A DNA stretch of 8,974 bases from Balneolaceae bacterium (GTDB taxonomy: Bacteria; Bacteroidota; Rhodothermia; Balneolales; Balneolaceae). The DNA lies in NCBI GenBank assembly GCA_007129085.1, contig SKWF01000201.1, forward strand, positions 1-8,974. The letters run 5' to 3'. The notes under the pieces were generated by a model, which saw only the letters and a list, made by a program, of their open reading frames with translations, searched no databases and was not told the origin of the DNA. Within the stretch, counting starts at the first letter, position 1, and each line of letters starts with the position of its first letter. Shown here piece after piece: positions 1 through 6,080 of this stretch. The translations under genes and the position numbers were made by a program.

Positions 1-449
1 AATCGCTCTGTGGAGAGACATTTTCCGGAGAGTCAACGTACCCGGATGATCCGGACCACGACCTTGTAGATACAGGCTTGGAAGTTTATGTGAGATCGTG
101 TGAAGAGGATAGGATTAAAGTTGACCTGCTGCGAGATGGCGGTGATACATGGCATGCAACGTGGGTACTGGAAATGCGTGAGCTTGGCCTGCATCTCTAT
201 CACGACCATATTGGCGATAAAGAGTATGGAGAGGGCGAAGAGCCGCTCACCGGTTATGGTGGTTATGCGGATGATCGCGGAACGGAGTTTCTGCAATATT
301 TCCCGGCAGATGAACATACCGCTGAAATTTTACCGGAAGCCGAAACGAATGTCTGGTCGCTGGAATATTTTCCTACCGAAGAGAAACTGGTTTATTACCT
401 GGAGCGCCACGAGGAGCCGAGGTTTAGGGCTGAGGTATTCTTAAATTAA
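1..449 (+). CDS. Partial (5' end missing) small, probably exported protein of unknown function
   Basis: The frame is open from base 3 at the left edge to a TAA at 447-449, giving 148 visible residues. A TTG at 78 could serve as a start, but the frame and protein-like sequence continue upstream of it, so the true start probably lies outside the window. Visible landmarks are Cys3 in a 'SLCGETFSGE' stretch, 'VRSC' with Cys33, 'TWVL' near 53-56, an 'HDH' triad at 67-69, 'YGGY' at 85-88, 'FPAD' at 100-103, 'NVW' at 116-118 and a terminal 'FRAEVFL'. This ladder of short motifs recalls, from memory only, a group of uncharacterised exported proteins of about 150-170 residues in Gram-negative bacteria. 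The two cysteines could form a disulfide, and Cys3 could lie close to a signal-peptide cleavage or lipidation site that cannot be seen here. The region is acidic and mostly beta-like, with no membrane segment. No enzymatic function can be assigned. Confidence 0.75.
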   Translation, partial: SLCGETFSGESTYPDDPDHDLVDTGLEVYVRSCEEDRIKVDLLRDGGDTWHATWVLEMRELGLHLYHDHIGDKEYGEGEEPLTGYGGYADDRGTEFLQYFPADEHTAEILPEAETNVWSLEYFPTEEKLVYYLERHEEPRFRAEVFLN

Positions 450-479
450 ACACAGTTCTTTCCAGACGTAATATTTTCG

Positions 480-517
480 AAAAATCCCCCTCGGATAAAA
501 CCGTTGGGGATTTTTTT
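480..517. terminator. Bidirectional intrinsic terminator between convergent genes
   Basis: The arm AAAAATCCCC at 480-489 pairs with GGGGATTTTT at 506-515. An inner CGG/CCG pairing (492-494 with 501-503) closes an ATAAAA loop. A run of seven T follows on the plus strand (511-517), and the A-run at 480-484 gives a T-run on the minus strand. The hairpin can therefore end both the left-edge gene (+) and the large minus-strand gene, whose stop codon (516-518) overlaps its outer edge. Confidence 0.85.
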
Positions 518-3500
518 ATTGCTTACCGATTAAGCCAAAAAATACACCCATAAATAGGGCAAAGCCTGTCCAGGCCATGATATGAAGAAGGCCTTCAAAG
601 CCGTGGAGTACCTGGTCGGTTTCAGAAAACATAAACCAGAAAACCATAATTATGGATACGGTAAATGCCAGCGTGATGGCAAGAAAAATTCCAACGCGCC
701 CAAAAAGTGAAGCCCATTGAAACGGATCAGTTTTAACGAAGGTAATCTGCTTCGATAAATCATAAAAAACGTACATATAAGTACCGGCTACACCAACGAG
801 AAAGGTTACCAACACACCGCCCACATTTCCCATTTCAGCCAGTTCGGCCCAGGGATCTCCAAAGTCGAACATCAAAATAACGCCTACAATCAGTGCAACC
901 CATACGTTTGTAAAGTGCGCAAAATATTCGCGAAATGTTTTCCAACGTACGGAAATGAAATTAGAGTCGGGGGCAATCTCACGGTTGCAAACCGCGGCGT
1001 GGTTTATATCGTAGCGATTGTAGCACCATGTTTTTACCTCACCAAGTAGTAACTTTGCAGAATCTGTACGGCGAAGCGGTGATAGTTGCGGTTCACGAAC
1101 CATCTGTAAAACACGAGCCTCTTGTTTTAGCTCCATTGCCGTTTCCACCATTTTTATCCAGTGTGGCCGTAGCGAGTTAAGCCATAATTCTTTTTCAGTT
1201 TCTGAGAGATTTTTTAACGTGGAAGGCTGGCAGGCCCATATTAGAAACTGGTAACGGGTATACCAATTTTTTTGGTTTTCGGAACTACCAGCGTCTAACA
1301 GATCAGTAACAATGATCCCCAGCAGTTCCGACCGGATTTCGGGGTTAGAGGTTGAAGTTGCTTTATTAAACAGCAGATTCCATGATTTTGGCGTGTCTGG
1401 GGAGTGCTCAATTTTTAACTGATTATGATACGCAGATAGTGAACTAATCTGTTCTGCCCAATGAACTAAAAGCTCATCAAGGTGTTGTTGAACACGATAT
1501 AAAATAGACGATTCTTCAACTCCCAATACCGGGGCCAGTAAAGTTGCAATTCGATGTATATCAGATTTTAGTCGATGAGTGGTTTCACCGGCTTCATCAA
1601 CTCTGTTAAAATGGGAAGGGATGAGCCTGCCACGGTTAATAGAGAGTTGATTTTTCAGATCAAAAAGCTGTCGGTTTATTTCGGAATGGAATAAATCTGT
1701 GTGTGCAGGAAACCCTGATCGTATTAAGGTTTTATCACCGGGATGAATGATATTAAGAAGATCGTGGAGAGTTGATGATGGAGAAAGCGATTCAGTTCCG
1801 GTTCCATCCAGCTCGTGCTCGAAGCTGGCAAGGGCTGTGAATAAGTTTTTTTCTTCAGCAATGGATTGAAGCCGGGATCGAATTTGCTGTACCGATTTCC
1901 AAAAACGGTTTTCTGCCGGTATGTTGGCAGTGCCGGATGACGAAATTTGGTACAGGTAATTTATTTTTTCCCGGAAATGTGTGGGGTTTCCATTTGTGTC
2001 AGTATAATTACGTTCGCTGCTAATCTCCTTTAAAAACCGGTAAAATTTTAGATTTGGCTCGCGAACGGAAATCAGGTAGAGATAGTGGTCGAGGTTAAAA
2101 CCGGGATCAACCTTAACCAAAAGTCGTATTCTGTTTTCAAAAGCATCTGCGAGAACGGGGAGAAGTTCTGAATCTGTAGCGGAAGGTAGTAGCTGAAGTA
2201 GCAGAGACTCACTGTATATTTTGTGAATCAATTTTCCGTCAGAGATTTGGGCTTTTGCGGTGTGTTCAGCGTCGATTAGCCGTCGAAGTACAGCAGTTAA
2301 GGCCAGATGAACTTTATCCTCTGCCTGACTCGTGTTGATATTTTGCCCATCGTGGAGTGTACTTATTATTTGTCTCAGCTCATCTAAAGGTATTTTTTGG
2401 CAGTGTGTTGAAATGTCGAGCAATAGAAATGCTTTCAGTACTCGTTCACTAACAGGTTGTAAACGCCAATTTTCATTTTGGTGTATATTTTGAATAAGAC
2501 TAAGAAAGGTATGGCTTGAACCGTAACTATGGCCGGATTTCAACAACAATTGAATAGCCTCGTGTTCGAAGTTGATAACCCTGTCAGATTTAAATTCTGG
2601 AAATACCCCCGGTTTTCCTTCCCGGTCGGCCCATTGAAAAAGTCGAAACCGGCAGAATTGGGTGAACTCATCATCCATGCTCTTGGGAATCAGATCACCC
2701 GGATTAATGGATTCTTTTTGAAAGACATAAACAGCTGAACGGAGGATCTCATCAACCCGAAAAAGAGCATTCAGTTTTTCGGTAAATGAATGCGCGTTAT
2801 TGTAATGTGAAAAAGCTTGATCAAGGACGGGTTTAAAGAAATCTTTTTTCTCAATCTGATTTCCATGGTAGGCTGTTAGAAGCATTCCCCAGGTGCGAAT
2901 TACATTTCTATCGCGGGTACCGTTGTTATTAATGTTTTCTGTTAGTTTTGATAGCAGATCTTTAGCTATGGGTGTTGATTTAGAATTTCCATGATCTTCT
3001 AAAATTGAAAGCGTTAGCATTACCACGCTGAAGTCAAGAGATACCGGACTTTTGTTGGTATCATCCAACGGTTTTACAGGATAGGCGAGGTTGAGTGATT
3101 TTCCCGAGAGTTCCAAACCGGAACCGTGTGCTCCGTAATGTTCGGCAAATGCAATGAGTAGTCGCCGTCGTGCGCGCTGTCCGTTTAAAGAAATCGGCTG
3201 TTCAGGATCTACTTTTTTGAGGCTACAGTATTGGTGAATATACTTTTGAAACTCCTTTTCAGAATGGAGCCACTTTCCGACAATTCTTGCAGCGGTTTGA
3301 TAAACAACAGGATCAGAAGCTCTGAAAAAGAACAGGACAAAAGGAGCGAGAGAAGAATCCATAGAACCGGCGGACAGAATAGCCTGCAGTCGTAAACGAA
3401 TTTCTTCGCGGTTGGTTACGGTTTCCCAGTTGGCCCACGCTTTTTGGATGTCAGGGGCATCACAAATGGAAAACAGCTCTTTTTTTACATCCGGTATAGA

Positions 3501-3623
3501 AAGTCCATTTTCTGCAGCGTGTGAAATAATTGCCGTTAACTCAGGGCCTGCAGGGGTAACCTGTTGAAGTTGAGTAGATAAAAAGGATGTAATATCAGGT
3601 TTCATGATGAGATTGGGTTTCAA
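516..3623 (-). CDS. Large unrecognised protein: helix-rich soluble region plus four C-terminal membrane helices
   Basis: This is a 1035-codon frame from a TTG at 3623, or 1029 codons from the ATG at 3605. The TTG has a weak purine stretch (GGAAAA) just upstream and the ATG has none, so the start is undecided. I do not recognise the family. Residues 1 to about 890 are soluble, rich in Leu, Glu, Lys and His with frequent amphipathic 'LLxxL'-like stretches, as in an all-helical or solenoid protein; there is no signal peptide, P-loop or obvious catalytic motif. Four hydrophobic segments follow at about 907-919, 934-954, 977-999 and 1012-1032. The basic flank before the first segment and the Lys/Arg loop between the second and third, set against acidic loops between the first/second and third/fourth, predict both termini in the cytoplasm. 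The product is thus probably an inner-membrane protein with a large cytoplasmic N-terminal region. It stands alone, divergent from the hydrolase gene and ended by the hairpin at 480-517. A scaffold or membrane-anchored sensor is conceivable, but nothing in the sequence shows it. Confidence 0.85.
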   Translation of the reverse strand: MKPNLIMKPDITSFLSTQLQQVTPAGPELTAIISHAAENGLSIPDVKKELFSICDAPDIQKAWANWETVTNREEIRLRLQAILSAGSMDSSLAPFVLFFFRASDPVVYQTAARIVGKWLHSEKEFQKYIHQYCSLKKVDPEQPISLNGQRARRRLLIAFAEHYGAHGSGLELSGKSLNLAYPVKPLDDTNKSPVSLDFSVVMLTLSILEDHGNSKSTPIAKDLLSKLTENINNNGTRDRNVIRTWGMLLTAYHGNQIEKKDFFKPVLDQAFSHYNNAHSFTEKLNALFRVDEILRSAVYVFQKESINPGDLIPKSMDDEFTQFCRFRLFQWADREGKPGVFPEFKSDRVINFEHEAIQLLLKSGHSYGSSHTFLSLIQNIHQNENWRLQPVSERVLKAFLLLDISTHCQKIPLDELRQIISTLHDGQNINTSQAEDKVHLALTAVLRRLIDAEHTAKAQISDGKLIHKIYSESLLLQLLPSATDSELLPVLADAFENRIRLLVKVDPGFNLDHYLYLISVREPNLKFYRFLKEISSERNYTDTNGNPTHFREKINYLYQISSSGTANIPAENRFWKSVQQIRSRLQSIAEEKNLFTALASFEHELDGTGTESLSPSSTLHDLLNIIHPGDKTLIRSGFPAHTDLFHSEINRQLFDLKNQLSINRGRLIPSHFNRVDEAGETTHRLKSDIHRIATLLAPVLGVEESSILYRVQQHLDELLVHWAEQISSLSAYHNQLKIEHSPDTPKSWNLLFNKATSTSNPEIRSELLGIIVTDLLDAGSSENQKNWYTRYQFLIWACQPSTLKNLSETEKELWLNSLRPHWIKMVETAMELKQEARVLQMVREPQLSPLRRTDSAKLLLGEVKTWCYNRYDINHAAVCNREIAPDSNFISVRWKTFREYFAHFTNVWVALIVGVILMFDFGDPWAELAEMGNVGGVLVTFLVGVAGTYMYVFYDLSKQITFVKTDPFQWASLFGRVGIFLAITLAFTVSIIMVFWFMFSETDQVLHGFEGLLHIMAWTGFALFMGVFFGLIGKQ

Positions 3624-3751
3624 ATTTTCCGAACGGCAAACCGGTTATATTTAAAGAAGATGAAAGTTTAGAGTAGGTATTGTACATTCATAAACATAAT
3701 TAAACCATACATAACCATTTTGTACGGTAACTATCAACAAAATTATTTGTC

Positions 3752-4579
3752 ATGAATTTACGATCTATTTCAACCATAATACCATTGGCGATTGCAATTC
3801 TACTTGGCTTTTCGCTATCTGTTTGTGCTCAGGAACAACAAGAAGAACTCGAATGGCACCCCGATCTAACCAACGACTGGACACCCGTTGAAGATTCTGT
3901 ATCAACAGGTGCTTATGGGGAACCACCATCGGATGCAATTGTTCTGTTTGATGGAACAGACCTTTCCGAATGGACAGCAGCACCGGGCTACTTTCCCGAT
4001 ATACCGGGTGTGCCCGACTATCTTGATGCCATCCGGCAGGATCATGGCGAAGCCCCCTGGAAGGTGGAAGATGGGGCGATGCATGTTGTGCCGGGAACGG
4101 GTAATATCATGACGAAACAAGAGTTTGGCGACGTTCATCTGCACATTGAGTGGAGAACCCCGGAGGAGATTGATGGAGATGGACAAGGCCGGGGAAACAG
4201 CGGGGTATTTCTGATGGGACTTTACGAAATACAGGTGCTGGACTCCTGGCAAAATCCTACATACTCAAATGGACAAGCCGGCGCAATTTATAAGCAGAAG
4301 GCACCGATGGTAAATGCCAGCAAAGCACCCGGCGAGTGGCAAACGTACGATATCTTTTTCGAGCGGCCGCACTTTGATGAAGATGGCTCCGTCATCAAAC
4401 CGGCATACATCACGGTACTCCACAATGGCGTATTGATACACCACAGAGAAAAACTGCAGGGCCCCACGGTTTACATCGGGCTGTCGGAATATGTGCCGCA
4501 TCCGCGCAAAATGCCGATTGGACTGCAAGATCACGGTGACTATGTAAGCTTCCGGAATATTTGGGTAAGGGAGCTGTAA
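3752..4579 (+). CDS. Secreted DUF1080 / 3-keto-disaccharide hydrolase family protein
   Basis: The 275-residue product starts with a signal peptide: Met-Asn-Leu-Arg, a hydrophobic core at about 8-24, and a likely signal peptidase I cut after 'VCA' (26/27). Cys25 is a poor lipobox because Val precedes it, so a lipoprotein is possible but less likely. The mature part has the DUF1080 (PF06439) pattern: 'IVLFDGTDLSEW' at 63-74, 'WKVEDGAM' at 103-110, 'GDVHLHIEWRTP' at 126-137, 'GRGNSGVFLMGLYEIQVLDS' at 146-165, 'GAIYKQKAP' at 177-185, 'GEWQTYDIFFERPHFD' at 194-209, 'VLHNGVLIHH' at 222-231 and 'GDYVSFRNIWVREL' at the end. The family has a concanavalin-like beta-sandwich, and characterised members hydrolyse 3-keto-glycosides, so the likely role is cleavage of an oxidised disaccharide or glycoside in the periplasm or outside the cell; the exact substrate is unknown. 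About 25 residues lie between the 'LFDG..W' and 'WKVEDG' motifs, longer than I expect for the family. No Shine-Dalgarno sequence precedes the ATG. A GntP permease gene follows 158 bp downstream. Confidence 0.93.
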   Translation: MNLRSISTIIPLAIAILLGFSLSVCAQEQQEELEWHPDLTNDWTPVEDSVSTGAYGEPPSDAIVLFDGTDLSEWTAAPGYFPDIPGVPDYLDAIRQDHGEAPWKVEDGAMHVVPGTGNIMTKQEFGDVHLHIEWRTPEEIDGDGQGRGNSGVFLMGLYEIQVLDSWQNPTYSNGQAGAIYKQKAPMVNASKAPGEWQTYDIFFERPHFDEDGSVIKPAYITVLHNGVLIHHREKLQGPTVYIGLSEYVPHPRKMPIGLQDHGDYVSFRNIWVREL

Positions 4580-4591
4580 GAGTATTAATGA

Positions 4592-4626
4592 AAACCTGCG
4601 AGCGTCCGAAGGTCCTCGCAGCGTTT
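4592..4626. repeat. Imperfect hairpin between the hydrolase and permease genes
   Basis: AAAC (4592-4595) plus CTGCGAG (4596-4602) pairs with CTCGCAG (4615-4621) plus GTTT (4623-4626), with one bulged C at 4622 and a 12-base loop. The pairing is eleven bases and GC-rich in the middle, and it starts 13 bases after the hydrolase stop. No proper T-run follows, so it may be a weak terminator, an mRNA-stabilising 3' hairpin, or a dispersed intergenic repeat; the sequence alone does not decide. Confidence 0.5.
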
Positions 4627-4737
4627 AGGCCATTTGATTGAGACAGTAACGCTCACAGAGTTCTCCAAAACATATTGTGATTTGAAGAACCTACGTAGTT
4701 ACTCAATGGATAATGCGTTAATTAATTAAAGCTAAAA

Positions 4738-6060
4738 ATGATCATTTTCCTGTGGTTATTGTTGGTAGTGGCAGTTATCGTCTGGATGACGGCCAAGTGG
4801 AATATCCATCCATTTTTGGCGCTGCTATTCGGTGCAATTGCCATGGGGTTTTTAGCCGGGATTGAAACCGGGGTGTTGATCGGCTCAGTTGGATCAGGTT
4901 TTGGGTCTACGCTTCAGAGTATTGGAATTGTCATTGCTGCGGGAGCCATAATTGGAGAGTATCTCGACAGAAGTGGTGGCGCAAGAGTGCTGGCCAATAA
5001 TATTTTGGATAAGGTAGGAGAGAAAAACGCCCCGCTCTCTATGAGTATGACCGGATATATTGTATCGATTCCCGTTTTTTGTGATTCCGGCTTTATCGTG
5101 CTTTCTGCTATCAACAAGGCCATAGCCAAACGAACAAAAATTTCGCTATCTATTCTGGCCGTCGCCCTGGCATCGGGCCTTTACGCCACACATGTTTTTG
5201 TGCCGCCTACACCGGGCCCGCTTGCCGCGGCTGCTACGCTCGGTGCCGATATAGGGCGTGTTTTGATTTTAGGACTGATTGTTTCCGTGCCCGTAATGGC
5301 TGCAGCACTTCTATGGGCGGTACTGTTTTGCGGTAAATATGAAGTGAACTACACCCCGGATAGCACAGAACAGAAAGAGGTGAAGCATCCACCATCATTT
5401 AAGATTGCCATTGCGCCAATTGTTGTGCCTATCTTTCTTATCGCATTTAAATCCATAGCAGAATATCCTACGGCCCCACTGGGTGAAGGAGTGATTTTCA
5501 GTGCGGCAATCTTTCTCGGCGACCCCATTATCGCTCTGTTGATTGGCGTTGGAATCGCATTTTTTATGGTCTCCGGCGGAAAGAAAAAAATTCAAAACAT
5601 GTGGCTTGAAGAGGGGCTGAAAAAAGCCGGGGTAATTATACTTATAACCGGAGCGGGAGGAGCGTTTGGCGAGGTATTACGCGAGACAGATTTAGGAGAT
5701 TTTGCGGCACAGTTTGCAACCATCGGAGGACTCGGTGTGCTGGTCCCATTTCTGATTGCGGCATTTCTGAAAACCGCACAGGGTTCATCTACCGTGGCCA
5801 TTATCACGGCGGCCGCTATTTCGGCACCGCTTATTGAGCCACTCGGTCTTGATTCTACCATGGGAACTGCCCTGGCCGTTCTTGCCATAGGTGCCGGCTC
5901 ACTAACCGTCTCTCACGTAAACGACAGCTACTTCTGGGTCGTAGCTAAATTTTCAGAAATGGATACGGCTACGGCACTTAAAACACACACCGTAGCGACC
6001 TTGATTATGGGAATTACGGGCCTGATTACGCTACAAATAATGGCCTGGGTATTGATTTAA
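4738..6060 (+). CDS. GntP-family permease (gluconate or related sugar-acid:H+ symporter)
   Basis: The product has 440 residues, a normal length for the GntP family of inner-membrane symporters (about 440-450), and is hydrophobic almost throughout, with roughly 12-14 membrane segments. The family signatures are clear: 'GYIVSIPVFCDSGFIVL' at 106-122, 'THVFVPPTPGPLAAAA' at 151-166, 'LITGAGGAFGEVL' at 302-314, 'LKTAQGSSTVAIITAAA' at 344-360 and 'SHVNDSYFWVVAKFSEMD' at 392-409. Characterised members import gluconate, fructuronate, related hexonates or D-serine with protons; the substrate here cannot be read from the sequence. A hydrophilic, charged linker at about 200-222 is the likely central cytoplasmic loop. 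The ATG at 4738 is the first in frame after TAA codons in the AT-rich leader, and only a weak 'TAAAG' precedes it. It lies downstream of the exported DUF1080 hydrolase on the same strand, which suggests, without proving, import of a product of that enzyme or a related sugar acid. Confidence 0.95.
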   Translation: MIIFLWLLLVVAVIVWMTAKWNIHPFLALLFGAIAMGFLAGIETGVLIGSVGSGFGSTLQSIGIVIAAGAIIGEYLDRSGGARVLANNILDKVGEKNAPLSMSMTGYIVSIPVFCDSGFIVLSAINKAIAKRTKISLSILAVALASGLYATHVFVPPTPGPLAAAATLGADIGRVLILGLIVSVPVMAAALLWAVLFCGKYEVNYTPDSTEQKEVKHPPSFKIAIAPIVVPIFLIAFKSIAEYPTAPLGEGVIFSAAIFLGDPIIALLIGVGIAFFMVSGGKKKIQNMWLEEGLKKAGVIILITGAGGAFGEVLRETDLGDFAAQFATIGGLGVLVPFLIAAFLKTAQGSSTVAIITAAAISAPLIEPLGLDSTMGTALAVLAIGAGSLTVSHVNDSYFWVVAKFSEMDTATALKTHTVATLIMGITGLITLQIMAWVLI

Positions 6061-6080
6061 AAATTGATGATGGCGATTGA

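Noticed and set aside
100..444. Second open frame (+) overlapping the left-edge gene
   Set aside because: It lies in another frame inside the partial gene, has unstructured composition, and the main frame carries coherent motifs and continues to the window edge.
3639..3646. AACCGGTT palindrome in the divergent intergenic region
   Set aside because: An 8-bp perfect palindrome with no extended symmetry is expected by chance at this length.
3902..4252. 116-codon open frame (-) opposite the DUF1080 gene
   Set aside because: The opposite strand encodes clear DUF1080 motifs over the same bases; nothing supports a second gene.
4588..4641. 17-codon ATG-TGA frame downstream of the hydrolase
   Set aside because: It has no ribosome binding site and is formed largely by the hairpin arms, so chance is the simplest explanation.
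4718..4729. Palindromic TTAATTAATTAA just upstream of the GntP start
   Set aside because: It is a simple AT-rich palindrome in an AT-rich leader, with no paired copy to suggest an operator.
5592..5888. 98-codon open frame (-) opposite the GntP gene, with a Ser/Pro-rich product
   Set aside because: It is antisense to the conserved GntP segment, and its composition mirrors Gly/Ala-rich membrane codons on the other strand.
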